A DNA stretch of 64,000 bases from Solanum dulcamara. Lineage: Eukaryota; Streptophyta; Magnoliopsida; Solanales; Solanaceae. Of the stretch, positions 11,112-23,971 are shown piece after piece (position 1 is the stretch's first letter; every line of letters begins with the position of its first letter). A program made the position numbers and the translations under genes. The notes under the pieces are model-generated. The model was not told the DNA's origin. It saw only the letters and a program-made list of their open reading frames with translations, and searched no databases. The DNA lies in NCBI RefSeq assembly GCF_947179165.1, contig NC_077242.1, positions 36,205,097-36,269,096 of the forward strand. The letters are read 5' to 3'.

Positions 11112-13166
11112 TTACTAAGGGTTCTAACCAAGCCTCTTGTACATATCATAAGCATACATAAGGTAAAGTAAAAGCGGAAACATCATAAGAGTGTCTAAAC
11201 CATGAATAGTGAACGAAGAATGTCGCCTGACAACATAGACTCGAAACATTTATCCAATTAGATGCCTCTACTCATGAATATGAATGAGGTCTTAGAAATG
11301 TCCCTAGCTCACCCTCAATATGCAACATAACAAAAGTCTTTGAAAACAATAACCAACTCAATGAGTAGTCCCCGATAAATGAGGACTCACCACAAACACC
11401 ATCGGATAGGAAAGCTTAACTAGCCACGTGGATCTAGATGATCTTCAACCTCAACCCCTACATTATGAGACAATGTAGGCAAAAAGTATGCACTAGTACG
11501 TTGGAATGTACTAAGTATGAGGTCATGACATGCAACGTAAATCATGGGATACAACGGTCAAGTAAAACACATAATAGGATGAGATAAGTAAAGTCATGAG
11601 AAAATCATAATGACCAAGGCATTTTAAAAACATAATTTAAATCATGACTTACATAAGAGATCATAAATATATGGTATAGGAACCATAACCGACAATAAGA
11701 CCATGCGAGCTATAACATGGAATTCTATTATCTCCCTATACAATGAAGAAAAGGGTAATCTACTTGCCAAGGTAGACTCTACCCCACTAGGCGGGTCATA
11801 CATACGCTATATATGGTAGAGACATGAGGTTGCTACTAGGGATTTTGGTAGGTCCCCCACCTCAAGTCCACTCGGTGCTATGTCAAATCTCATGGAATAA
11901 ATACATAGCATAGAAATCATAATGACATACATCATAGTCATGATCATAGGTTTGAAATCATAGAGTAGATCATTTTCATAACATAAGTGTAATGCGGGTA
12001 TTGTCCTTCCACATCACAAATCATACATCCATAGTTCATATCATTAGGCCTTAAGGCACCACATTGGGCCCTAAGTCACCTTTTTCATAATTTGAATAAA
12101 AATCATAATTTAAAACATGCTTATAGTCTATGATCATAATTGAAATACGTAATCATAATTCATCCTTGGAAGTTTGGGTAAAATATGAATGCATGATCAA
12201 AGGACTTGAAAATCATGAAATTGACTTGAAAACATACATGATCATATACCTTCTACTAGGCCATACATAATTCATAAAGGTGATATCATTAGAAAGTATA
12301 ATTGAATATACTCATAATTCACATTATGGACCCTAGAGATCAACATAGGAGAATTCATGGAAAAACTCTTCAATTCAATGCAATAACCATCAATTTATAT
12401 CAAAATAGACTCATAATCATAATTTGAATCAGAATTCATGCAATTGGAATACAGATTATAAAATCCATAAAATACCATACTTTAATTTGATAGAAAACTT
12501 GAGAAATTGATTGGGATTCATGGATGAAAGAATCCATTAATCAATACCCACATATCTTAAGTGAGAAGACCAAATAATTTGGAAGAACTTGAGAGTTTTG
12601 ATGGAGAGCTTGAGTGAATTTCTTTGAAGTCTTCAATGGAGTCCTTGAGAGTCTTTTGTAGAGAGAGAAATATTTAAGTAGGTGAATTATAGAATAATAA
12701 ATAGAATTTGAGGTTTATGGTAGTTTATATAGTAGATTTAGGTCCTAAAACATCCCGGTTCATTATCTAACAATTAAGAAAAAGTCTAAAGTGACCTTAC
12801 TTAAAAACTGAATTTAGACAAAAACCATGGCCCAGGTCCGCGATGCGGAGGTATTCCCTGATAGGCCAATTTTGAATGAATAAGATTTTTGCCAAATTTT
12901 GACTCAGAGATAAACTTTACTAAACAGGAGAAAGTCCATGACGTGGAGATTCTGCGCACTTCACTGTTTTGCGCATTTTCTTGAAAAATCTATCTTTCGA
13001 TATACGGGTCCTAAAAATCCACCGAGATCATATTTCCAGATATTTTAACCCCCTGATCGATATTCCAGACTCAAATTTGCCAAAAATATTAAGGATAATG
13101 TATTACATGAGAGGACTTTTCCTAAGCATTCTTAAGGCACTTGTGAGCATTTTGAGGAATATTACA
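11112..13166 (-). repeat. Diverged family C LTR (C2), minus orientation, left end missing
   Basis: The stretch starting ttactaagggttctaacc aligns with bases about 45 onward of the E3 LTRs and follows their order: the acatcataa region, the gaggactcacca region and a gtactaagtatg motif near the middle. It ends in attaca at 13166, matching the reverse of a TGTAA terminus. Family A sequence resumes at once. The U3 cassette differs from E3: here it is tccgcgatgcgga at 12837-12849. The first 45 or so bases were lost at the boundary with the family B LTR. Confidence 0.7.
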
Positions 13167-15405
13167 TAATGACATGGTGATCAATATTTTGATAGCGTGG
13201 TGGCGATTGGAGGTGATTTGTAAAGGCGAAGCTTAAATTTGGCAGAGTAGGAGCATGCGTTATTAGCTTTGAGGTAGGCTACGGTCCTCCATCTTGAAAG
13301 AACTTTATTAGCTATTGTCTAGGATAAATTACATTTGATTTAGGTTGGCCATTGTCGAATTTTAAGTTAGTTTCCTTCTATCCTATTTTATTGACTCCGG
13401 TTGAACCTTAGACTAGCGTAGTCTCTTGATATCCTTAGTTTAGGCTTGTGTCCTTATTTGCGGTAAGTATTAGTGAGATTGCCCTTATTTAGGATTGATG
13501 TTGATTGACTTAGGGTAGGTTTGAGTCTTAGCTACATTAGCATGTGGTTTCTTGCAATAGTAGCTAGGCGTAGCTTTCAGTAGGGCTTCTTTAGGATGGT
13601 GTGCCTTATGCTAGTGCCTGAGACCTTAGTAACTCATCGTGGCAAAAGGTTTGGCTTAGTTATACATTGTTGTAGGCTAGAATGATATGTTCGGGGTAGG
13701 GCATCGACCCATGAGCTATTTGTCTTATTATTAATTTTGCAGATCTCCTTGATGCCTTCACTTATGGATTAGTGGTAGTCCTATTATACTTTGTTGGGTA
13801 TGTTATGCTGTTATTTATCTATTATTATATTATTGGGACAGAGACCATGTTTGATAGATAGTTGGATCTCAGGTTAGTTCCCTCTGCCTTTATAATGTGG
13901 TAGGATTGGTATTATATTTATAATTTTTTATGCCTTGTTTGGATGCCGGTGATGGACGCATTGCATTGGTTGAGCATTTTCATATGTTTTGTGGTACGAT
14001 CCCAGTGCATATATTGGATTTTTAGTACTATTTTTGAGAAACCATATTTTTACACTATTACTCTTTTGAACTGGCATTAATGGGAGTCGTACCACTTGGA
14101 CTATTTTGATACACTTATTTTTAAAGTATAAGAGGTATCGAAGACATACTCCTTTTCATAAAATAATTTTGAGATACTAAAGGCATCTGTTATGCACTCA
14201 GCATTTACTTGATTAGATAGTGCATCGTTGCCCATTCCTACTTGATTTGGCTATTTATTCATCCAGTACTACAATAGAGATAACTTGATATAAGACCTGG
14301 ATATGGACTACCCGCGTCCCCTATGGACCCCTCTTGAGAGTACCATAGTACCAGATAAGGGAGATACATGGTAACTACTTGGCAGGCCACACGATGACAC
14401 TGGTTAATAATGGATACAGATAATACTATGGTTTTATTACAAACTTGCATTCATATGCATCGTATATCACAAGTATAATTGGTTGTTGTTTGGTACCTTG
14501 GTTTTATGGGCACTTGGGTTATGTTTGTGTGTTTGTACCTTTTAGGGTATGGACGTTCGAGTTATTATTGTCTGATTATAGTTGTGTTTATCTTATTCTA
14601 CTTGGTAGTTGATTAGTCGTGCAGCTTATTATTGATTTTTTATTGTTACTCCCTGGTAGATTGAGTTGGATTAGTTTCTAGGTTTTTATGTTGCTTAGTG
14701 GTCTTCATCGGTGATATGTCCTAGTTTTGTTGATTCTTTTAGAACTTCTCTATTTTGAGTAAGTTATTGGACTTACACTTCAAGGTATGCTCCTTGACTT
14801 AGTTACTTTACTCCGTGTATTTTATTAGTTCACTCATATTTTTTGTCTATCATGTTGTATCTCCTGTGTGGTTACTTTTGATGTACTTACATTATTTATG
14901 TCATTTATACTTGCTTTATCTATGGAGCTCAGTCGGCCTATGCCTACTGAGTACCATTTGTTTGGTACACATACTAACTTCTGCACTCCATAGATCATAG
15001 TATGGGTTTTCACCATTGATTTGGAGTTTATGTAGAGTATCTTGGATTCAATGATTGGGGAACTCCTGATGTTCAGAGTTGTTGATTTCCATCTACTTTG
15101 GACTAGGACTAGTCTTTACTTTGCTTTTAAAGACAGTCTGTACTTGCAATTGTATTTGTAAAAGCCTTGTATTTTATTTTTATTAGATGCTCGATTACTG
15201 ATAAATGTCAGGTCTTGGAAGTGGTTTCTTGTGTTGTATATAGATACTATGTTATCCTTATTTCTTCTCCTTATCATTTTCTTTTGCTTCCTTTAGTTAT
15301 CTCTTGCTTGATAGCCCATTGCTTTTGGGTTTGAGCTATGGGTTAGGCTTACCTACTGGTGGGTTGTAGTATGTTTCATCATGACCAGAGAAATCATTCA
15401 TGCCA
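13167..15405 (+). repeat. P1 5' LTR, right fragment
   Basis: It aligns with 19515-20881 and then 30158-31096 of the 3' LTR in order. Shared landmarks are gaccttagactagcgtag-like sequence, a gcattcatatgcatcg stretch at 14445 and the terminal gagaaatcat. The end at 15405 (catgcca) is set by comparison with the 3' LTR and with other family A ends. Short open frames here, such as 14815-15000, have no protein signature. Confidence 0.82.
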
Positions 15406-15440
15406 AGTAGGTATCGGGGATCTATGTTGACCGGCATCGT

Positions 15441-15452
15441 TGGTATGAGAGC
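15441..15452 (+). other. P1 primer binding site (tRNA-iMet type)
   Basis: The sequence tggtatgagagc differs at one position from the plant initiator tRNA-Met primer site. It lies 35 bases past the inferred LTR end, farther than usual, which suggests a small insertion or an imprecise LTR boundary. It confirms plus orientation. Confidence 0.8.
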
Positions 15453-15599
15453 AATGCCTAGTAAAGTTCTGTAGATTGGTGTAGAGAGGTCCATAGACTA
15501 TCTTTGAGAGGCTATGGGGTATTTTTAGGAAATTATGTTCTTAACTCCTTATCATATGTATTTGCTTACAATAACCTCTAAAAATGATCATTTGAAATC

Positions 15600-16620
15600 C
15601 ACTCTCTCTTAGATGGATAGCATGAGGTTTTTGGTGGACACGATTCGAGCATTAGCACATTCTACCAGAGTTTTGACATATGGTTTTGAGACTAGAGATG
15701 GGTTGATGGTTCCCAAATAACTTCACATTTATCCCCTATAGATTGGGATATGAGGCATGAGTTTATTAGGGGTTGTCTTTTCCACTCTATTTAGTGAAGG
15801 AGTATTTGATAACAGCGGGGTCTACCTTTTCCTAGGTTGTTAGTCATGTGATGGCCGTGGAGCAAGCATCTCTTGAGACATACATAGATAGTGGTAAGAG
15901 GACCCACCATTAATACAAGGGTGACAACATTCCACTTCGAGGTGAGCATCAATTTAGTGAAGGTTATTTTCCTTATGGACAAATCAAACCTATGGTATCA
16001 ACACCTCAGATTTTAGGGCTACAAAGACAAATTATGGTTCTCGCAGTAAATATAGTTTGGGTATGACTTCCCAGAGCTTGCCTTCTGTACATTCAGGTCA
16101 TGGAACCCATTCTAGTCTAGTTGGGTTATTTTAGCCGACTGTATTTGGTGATTCATATTTTGAGTGCCACGAGTTGGACATTTTACAAGGGATTGTCATA
16201 GAGGCTCAGTGTAGTCAGCTAGGGATTATCCCCATGGTGTAAATGATACTTTTTATCCTGTCAGAGGTAGACAGTGCAAGTCATCGCTTTGTTTTAGGTA
16301 AGCTTAGGCATTGGTCTAGGGATTACCATAGGTAGGATTTAATTATTCAGATATTGTCAATATCTATCACTCTCTAGACTAGAACTATTGAAGCATATCA
16401 TATCTGTGGGGAGCTTGGGCATTGTGTTCCTTATGAGGGACCATAGTGCCATCCATATAGCTAGGTTAGACTAATTGGTTTATGGCACATCTGATCAGGG
16501 ATGGCACTCAGAGTGTTGTTGGTGGTACATCGATAGTTCAAATCGAGGTCAATCAATATCCATTCCTTGCTTCTACAGGCTGGATAGAGGCTAAGGCTGC
16601 AGGAATTGATTCTATTTATG
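15600..16620 (+). pseudogene. P1 gag, degenerate
   Basis: The reading starts near ATGGATAGCATGAGG at 15612 and runs through capsid-like text (WDMRHEFIRG, then an SLETYIDSGK-type stretch) with several stops. Two nucleocapsid knuckle remnants are visible. Near 16160-16195 the pattern FECHEL is followed, after a one-base frameshift, by GHFTRDC. Near 16385-16425 HICGELGH is seen. In both the first Cys of the C-C-H-C set is replaced (Tyr and His). The protein would have packaged RNA and is clearly dead here. Confidence 0.68.
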
Positions 16621-18197
16621 CAATTTCCTTTCTTTGTCCTTCCTTACTTATATAATGTGCTTCTATTGTATTTATACCATATGTGTGCATATTTGACTTG
16701 TTATTTGTCTCTTGATTGATGTGTCAGCTTTATTTAGATTATGTGTGTGTGTTTTATCCTTTGTAGTTGATTTTGTTTAGTAGTGGATCGACTATTTCAG
16801 TTTCATATATTTGAGAGTAGTGATTGAGTAACTCCCCTTGCCTTTGCCTTATTGGTTGTGTTATGAGTTTGTGGCTGGGCTAGATAGCTTGCCCTTTTTT
16901 CTCCCTTATTAGTTACTTTTTTGCAATGTCGATCCTTGCTAGATAGGTGGATATACAATCTTATTTAGTTCTGGGGGTTGTTGTTCTATTAGATGTAGAC
17001 GACTTAGAAGGTTTCCTTAGTTGCATGCCGCCCCTTGGAGTTAGCAGTTTTGAATTACCTATTGTTGGAGTTGTGATAAGGGTAGCATATCCTTTTGTAG
17101 TGTTGTGGTAGATAGGATTTATTTTTTTGCCTCATTTGCCTTAAGTTTGTTCTCATCTCTTGAGTTTGCTTAGTGGTGGTTTGCTTATTCAATCTATTTG
17201 TCTCGTCTCTTTTTGGCAGACTTGGTGTTTGTTGTGATTTGCTTGTTTGGTCTCCTTCAATCATCTCTTTTGATAGTTTTGTTGTTCACTATGGCTCATT
17301 GGCGTGGAATGTGTGGTCTATTTTTGCACTTTTCTATTATTATGGTTGGTTCTCTACGGTTGTGTTGGCAGCTCTCAAGGTTTTGGTTGTTATTTAGAGG
17401 CGGAATGGTGGTGTCCCTTGGCGGATTTAGACTTTAGTTTCTATTAGAGAATGAAAGATTTTTTATAAGGTTCATCTATAGTATAGGGTCAAAGTAATTC
17501 GCAGAATATGTCATTTTTGAATTTGCTCTAGATGCGAGGTTCACTTTTAGCCTATTGGGTAGCTTGTGCTGTTCATTGATGGAATTGGTCTCTCATAGAC
17601 TAGGATGGTAGGATCAGATTTGCACTCATAGAGTAGTTGTGGGCACATGGTGTTGGCTTTTTGACAGTTCTTTTTGTAAGAGTAGGTCACTGGAGCTACG
17701 CTCAATTCAAACTTGTCATTCGTGGGATGATTTTCAAATTTTAGAAGGTTGAGTTTCATCTTGGATTGTTGGTTTTATGAGTTGTAGTTAGATTTTTGGA
17801 TTTACCCTGGGTTACTTTCCTTGGTTTGGTAATTATAGTCCAAAGATTTTCTAATAAAGTATGAAAGTATTTTGAGGTTTGTGTTACGGGGTATTGTAGA
17901 CGAAAGTCAGATAGTGCTAGATATGTTCATAATAGCTAAGGACCGGTAGAATGCTCTTGATGGCTAGAAGATATTGGATTTGGAGCATATGGCAGGTATT
18001 TTTTATTTTTGAGTTGAATCATAGCTGCCATGGTCCTGGATGTTTCTCTAAGCCTAAATTCTGTGTTGATATTTTTTAATCCACGAGGGCATTGAGGGCC
18101 TGGTGAAGCATGTGAGCCAAGTACCTTAGTTTTCTCTTGCCTTGAGGCTGCTGCCCTTCTACTTTCACGGACAAAAGCCCTTTTTAGTAGTGGATGT
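16621..18197 (+). other. P1 interior without recognisable pol, ending at the 3' LTR
   Basis: This 1.6 kb is T- and G-rich on the plus strand. I cannot find the protease, RT, RNase H or integrase motifs that should follow gag. The last 40 bases (ctactttcacggacaaaag, then tagtagtggatgt) match the pre-LTR sequence of P2 at 51640-51676. The 3' junction is therefore genuine and a large part of pol is missing or unrecognisable. Open frames at 17173-17437 encode hydrophobic chance peptides from T-rich DNA. Confidence 0.55.
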
Positions 18198-20881
18198 TGT
18201 AATGAACCTTCAGGTCATTTCCTCAATTTTTTGATCTTTTCAGCATTTAGAGCTTTCTTGTAGCGACCCCAAGTCATTTATTATTTGGTGGAACTGATAG
18301 TTTGGTTGATTGGTTGTTCATTTGAGTTTTATATCCATTTTAGTGTTTTGGAGCTTCTGGAGTTTCAATGGTTGTCTTCGGGCAAAACTCTACGAAAAAT
18401 GCCTCATAATGGAATTTTGATACTCCCATCAACTTTGAAATGGTTATTTTAGGCTAGTGGCAAGGTTGGCTCAAATTCCAAGGCTTTAAATGCGAGTTTG
18501 TGCCATTAGGCATTTTAACTTTGAAGTTTTGGCCAAAATTTGACTTTGGTCAACATTATTGGTAAACATGCTCGGATTGAAATTCCATTAATATGGTTAG
18601 CTCTAGATTATCGATTGTGATCTAGAACAGCCTTTAGTCTCGGTCTCGATGCTCCCGGTGTGAGTTTGAGCACTTAGACAAGTTATTGGATAGTTTAAAG
18701 GCCAAGAGTTGACTTCGTTAAACATTCAGAGAATTAGTTGTCATATGAGAATTCTGTCAGCACCATCAGCTTCAAAATATTGAATTTGGTCTAGTAGGAT
18801 ATTTGGTTTGGATCTCAAGTCATATTTTTTTTAATTTTGGGTGTTTAAGTTAAAAGCTAAGGTTTAGGTCTAATGGGGTCCCGAGAGGGTATTTTTGTTA
18901 TAACAATCATTTTTCATAAATCCAACGAGTCTATTGAGTTTGGAATATTGAATTTATTAGGATAGAAGATTGAGTTTATTTTTATCCAGTCCCGAATGAA
19001 TCCCGAGGGTCCATTTAGAGACTTTGAAAAATAGGAAATGCTGATATCTGGTGCAGGCTTTTTAGCGATGAGATTTTGGGCTTTTGGTGACCAGATGTCC
19101 CTTTTATAGACCAAAATTTTGGAAATTTCAATTTCAAAATCACCATTCAACCCTCATTTTCAAAATGTGATATTTCTCTCATTTTAGCTCTGTTTTGGGT
19201 GATTTGAAAGCTGGGTTGCTCAAAATTGGCGTGGCTCGGGGACTGTCGGGGGACCTTCGTTTGAGGTATTTTTGGGGTTTTAGCTGCTGCCCTCTCCTTC
19301 TTTAGCTTTAATGGTAGACTTTGCTGCATGGGCTGATTTCTTCCTTTCCGAGCATCGACTTGTGTCCCATTTAGGGACATAAGCTAAATAAGTCAAAATA
19401 AACCTTTTTACGGAGTTTATCTCAGAAGTCCCAATCTAGGTCTCCCAATTTTATTTCAAAACCAATTTTGGGTGAATCTCCAATTATTGCGAATTGGGTG
19501 TCTAAACGTCCATAATGACCTGATGATCAATATTTTGATAGCATTGCAGTGATCGATGGTGATTCGTAAAGGCAAAGCTTCAACTTGTCAGATTCAGAAT
19601 ACGAGTGATTGGTTTCGAGGTAGGCTACGATCTCTTATCTTGATTGAGCTTTATGAGATACTATCTAGAATAAAGTACATGAGATTCAGGTTGGTCATTG
19701 CCAAGTTTTAAGTTAAATTCTTTCTATCCTATTTTTTTGACTCCGATTGAACCTTAGACTAGCGTAGTCTCTTGAGATCCTTAGTTTAGACTTGTGGACT
19801 TGTTTGTGGTATCGATTAGTGAGATTATCCTTATTTAGGATTGATGTTGATACACTTAGGCTAGGTTTAATCCTTAGATGCGTTAGCACGTGTTATATTT
19901 CCCTTGTAGCTAGGTGTAGGTTTCTATAGGTCTTATTTCAGATGGTGTTCCTTATGCTAGTGCCTGTGACCTTAGTGGCTTGTCATAGCTGTAGGTTTGG
20001 CTTAGTAATGCATTGTTGTGGGATGGAATGATATGTTCGGAGTAGGGTATCAACCCTTGAGCTATTTGTCTTCCCTTATTTATTCTGGAGCTCTTCTTAA
20101 TGCCTTTGCTTGTCAATTAACGGTAGGCTTGATATACTTTATTGGGCATGTTATGCTGCTATTAAGCTATTATTATATTATTAGGCTCGATGCCGTGTTT
20201 GAAGAGTAGTTGGATCCCAGGTTAGTTCACTCCACCTTGACAGCATGGTAGTATTGGCATTGTATTTCTGATTGCATATTCCTTGATTGGATGCTAGAGA
20301 TGGAATGCATTACATTGGTTGGGAATTTCCTCGTGTTTTGCGGTATGATCCCGTGCATTCATTGTATTTTCACTGCTATTTTTGAGAAACCACATTTTTA
20401 CAATATTACTTTTAAAATTTGGTTTCAACAGGAGTCATACCACTTGGACTACTTTGATACACTTATTTTTAAAGTATACGAGGTGTCGAAGACGTGCTCC
20501 TTATCAAAAACTGATTTGAGACACTAGAGGAATCTGGGATTTACTCAACTTTTACTTGACTAGCCAGCGCATCGTCGCCCTTTTATACTTGATTTGGCTA
20601 CTCATTCCTCCACTAGCATAATGGAAATGACTTGATATAAGACCTGGTTTAGGTACATGTAGTGTATACACAATGCCCACGTACCCTTTGGGCCCTTCTG
20701 GCTGAGAGTACCACAGTACTAGATGAGGAAGTTACATGGGTCCTACTTGGCCGTCCATATGCTGCAGTGGGTCTATACACTTTGTATTAAAGGCACTGGT
20801 TACAGATGGTACTGGTTACTGATGGATACAAATGATACTAAGATTTTAATACAAACTTGCATTCATATGCATCGTTTATCA
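18198..20881 (+). repeat. P1 3' LTR, left fragment
   Basis: It starts with the clean family A terminus tgtaatgaac. The first 2.7 kb of the LTR follow, including a region (about 18430-19510) absent from the P1 5' LTR but matched in the P2 LTR at 51677-53000. It is interrupted after tttatca at 20881 by element E3 and continues at 30158. No coding signature is seen. Confidence 0.87.
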
Positions 20882-23055
20882 CATCACGACCTGAGCCTAG
20901 GGCCTAGAAGTGACACGGCAATTAGGATTATTAGGGATCTAAATCAATCTATCTTAGAATATATCGCATACATATGGTAAAGAAACATAACTAGGTAAGC
21001 GAAGCGAAAAACACAAAAGTGAAGTCTAAGAGATAGAAATACTCAATAAGTGTCCAAATGGACTACATCGAAATACGTCTAACATGCCTCTAATCTAGAC
21101 TTTGATGGGGGCTTAGGACAAACTCCTAGCTCACTCAAAACATAAGAAAAAGTCAAAGTAGCAATGTGAAAAGAAAGTCATTTCCTAGATGGAATGAAGA
21201 CTCACCAACTATTTGACACTAAAGCAACTCTAGCCACGAATAGGATGGTACTAAAATATACGTTAGTACATAGAAGGTACTAAGTATGTGAGATATGCAA
21301 GAACAAGTAAAGGAATGTGAGCAATATGACATTGATGTATGACCATCATAATGAACATGAATAAGGCTTAAAAGCATGTGAAAGCACATTAAAACTTATG
21401 GTCAATGCATCATTAAAACTTCATAGTAAATCTCATAGCTTAACATTCAACTTTTGTGGGATAAGACCTTTAACCGACATCTTAAGATCATGCAAGCTAT
21501 AAAATGCAATCCGATGATCCCTACATCAAGAAGCGGGAGGATACCTTGCCAAGGTATACTCTGTCATGGTACTCAACTCAATTGTGCTATATGTGAATCC
21601 ACTATCTAGGCCATGAAGGCAACCTATAAGGGCAATGCATTTTGGGACTTTAGGTTGCAACTAGGATTCCCTTGGGTAACTAAATGCATTACCGAACTAA
21701 ACCCCCCTATAAATCCTCTCAGTGCTTAGTCAATATCCCAACAGAATTCATTCAAACATGATCATATATATTATAGGTAAATATAGTAACTACCTATCAA
21801 TCTATCTTTATAAAATAAAATAAAAGTAGCTTATTAACTTTTGTGATTCATACGAATCCATAACTTCATTGAGAATTGTCCTTATCACCATCTTTAAATA
21901 TGATTGTGTGACAAAATGTACTGATCACACCATAATAACTTTCTTAGATCATAATTGATCATCGTCGTAACTTCATCATTAAATCATAATCTCAACTTCA
22001 TTCATGAAAACTTTATTTAAACATCATTGAACTCATAATCAATTCAGGAAAGTCATCTTTAACTTCATAGTTCTAATTGAAAGTAACCTTATGCATGGGC
22101 ATTCATAATTCAACTTAAAATCATGCAATTCATGTAGAAACATGCTTAGAATAATTATTGATAACAATTTAAAATGAAATTGAAATAGCCTAATGCAATT
22201 CATCAAAACTAGGGTTCATAAAGAATTGAAAATTGAGGGATACTTTGAGAAAACTTATGAACTCTAAAGGAACCTATGGATCAATCCCAACATACCTTGA
22301 TTGAATTCACTTAGAATTGGAGAAGAACAATGATGAAAATTTGAAACTGTAGCTTGGAGTTTGGAGGAGTGCTTGAGAGAATTTGAGTTCTTGCCTTAGG
22401 AGAATTTAGATGAATTATGCTGAATGAGGGAAATTTCAAAGGATTGGGTAGATATAGGCTTGAACTCAGCCATAATTGTGTCTAGGTTCATTGAACCGAA
22501 CATGGCAAATGACAACTACCTTTTATTAAATTCAAAATTTGACCCTATGAATTAGTTCTTACAAATCATAGGAGGAATGATGAGTCGTCAACACGACTCG
22601 TCCTACGGGTCTGAGAAAAAGTCCTGAATTCAAGTCTTTAAAGTTTTTGTACAAGTCATGCAATGACTCGCCTTCATGACTATGAGTCATCATTAACGTC
22701 TCAACTTGGAGTCTCTAACTTTCTCTTATGAGTCATGATTATGACTCGTCATGTGGACCATGAGTCATTATCTTGGCTCATCTTGCAGGCCTGAAAATCT
22801 GCAAGTTTAAGGTTTTCTGATGTTTGGTTATGAGTCCATGTTATGACTCATTGAATGGGCTACGAGTCATAATATTAAGTCGTAGGATATCTCTTTGAGT
22901 TTGGTCGTGATTAAACACCAGGGTGCACTCTATGACTCATCCTTATGAGTTGTAGGAATACATATGAGTCATAGAGTGACTCGTAGAACTGAAGTCAGGC
23001 AAAAATTTTGAAGATTTCCTTTGGGTTCCAACTTTTGGACTTTAGGGGTTTTACA
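20882..23055 (-). repeat. E3 3' LTR
   Basis: The plus strand reads catcacgacctgagcc at the left and ggggttttaca at the right, followed by a reversed polypurine tract. It pairs with 27927-30152. Similarity is patchy: about 98% over 21695-22020 against 28757-29075, but nearer 80-85% on both sides. The U3 part (22570-22990) is packed with TGAGTCA/TGACTCA motifs. Confidence 0.92.
22570..22990 (-). promoter_or_regulatory. TGA(G/C)TCA motif cluster in the E3 LTR U3
   Basis: Exact 7-mers TGAGTCA or TGACTCA occur at 22683, 22729, 22761, 22844, 22933 and 22965, with many one-base variants (tgactcg, tgagtcg) between. The 7-mer is the GCN4/AP-1-type core known to be bound by bZIP proteins. On the minus strand the cluster lies upstream of a TATATC element near 22452. 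Regulation is inferred, not shown. Confidence 0.6.
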
Positions 23056-23072
23056 ATATCTCCCCCTTGGGC
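23056..23072 (-). other. E3 polypurine tract
   Basis: On the minus strand the sequence gcccaagggggagatat directly abuts the 3' LTR. A purine tract of this kind primes second-strand synthesis in LTR elements. It is preceded, as is usual in this group, by a gaatgaatatg-type stretch. Confidence 0.85.
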
Positions 23073-23319
23073 ATATTCATTCAAGAATGAGATTCAACTA
23101 GCATAAGAGAGAAACAGAAAGAGGACTAGCAACCCAACATGAACATAATGACACCTTAAAATGCAAAGAACATGAAAATTTCAAGCTTTAACATAAAATA
23201 TGGCTCAAAATCAACTTTATGAACATGCATGCATATGAATAACATAGGAGAAACTGAATACGTAAGAATTCAACTATCTTGAATAAGAAAAACATACTAC
23301 ATTAGGCTTTAGTAGAGGG

Positions 23320-23860
23320 AAAGAGGTATGGGTATCATTTCATCACATCTACCTCCACTTCCCAAGTAGCACTTTCTACTTGTTGATTCCTCTACAATAC
23401 TTTGATGGACGCAACCTCTTTATTGTTTAGATTCTTAACTTGGTATAAGATTTCCATCAGAACCCCCTCATAAGTCAAATTCTCTTTGAAGCTCACGTCT
23501 TCCAATGGTACAATGGAATTCAGATCACCCACGAACTTTCTCAATATAGATATATGAAACACCGGGTGAACCATGCCTAAGTCAAATGAAAAATTTAACT
23601 CATAAGCCACCTTGCTAATATGTCTCAATATCGTATATGGTCCAACATATCTAGGACTGAATTTCCCTTTTTACCAAAATGCTTTACCCCCTTCATGGGT
23701 GAAACCTTCAAATACACCAAATCATCCACCTCAAATTCAAGCTCTCTTTTCCTAACATCCGAATAGGAATTTTGACGACTTTGAGCCATCTTCAACCTCT
23801 CCCTTATGAGTCTCACATTTTGCATAGCATCTATTACCAAATCTGGACCAATCAAGGTTA
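23320..23860 (-). pseudogene. E3 integrase C-terminal module and chromodomain-like tail
   Basis: Minus-strand segments 23625-23855 and 23392-23628 overlap in different frames. The first contains a basic helix followed by VDDLVYLKVSPMKGV, the GPY/F-type C-terminal integrase module. The second reads LGMVHPVFHISILRKFVGD and ends in NKEVASIKVL. After a stop, a Trp- and Glu-containing chromodomain-like end lies at about 23325-23390. Such tails are known to steer integration to marked chromatin. A frameshift and a stop break it. Confidence 0.8.
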
Positions 23861-23971
23861 TGTCACCTACTTCAAGCCATCACACTGAGGACTTACATCA
23901 TCTCCCATACAATGCTTCAGAAGGAGTCATTTGGATGCTAGAGTGATAACTATTATTATAGGTATACTCAA

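Noticed and set aside
14200..14460. Possible host exon between two repeats
   Set aside because: It is part of the P1 5' LTR; the same sequence occurs at 20540-20880 in the P1 3' LTR.
17173..17437. Two overlapping hydrophobic plus-strand frames resembling membrane segments
   Set aside because: T-rich DNA in the P1 interior gives hydrophobic codons in any frame. Neither has a recognisable family.
22570..22990. Possible CRISPR-like array of short repeats
   Set aside because: The gactcat/atgagtc units are irregularly spaced, occur in both orientations and lie in a plant LTR.
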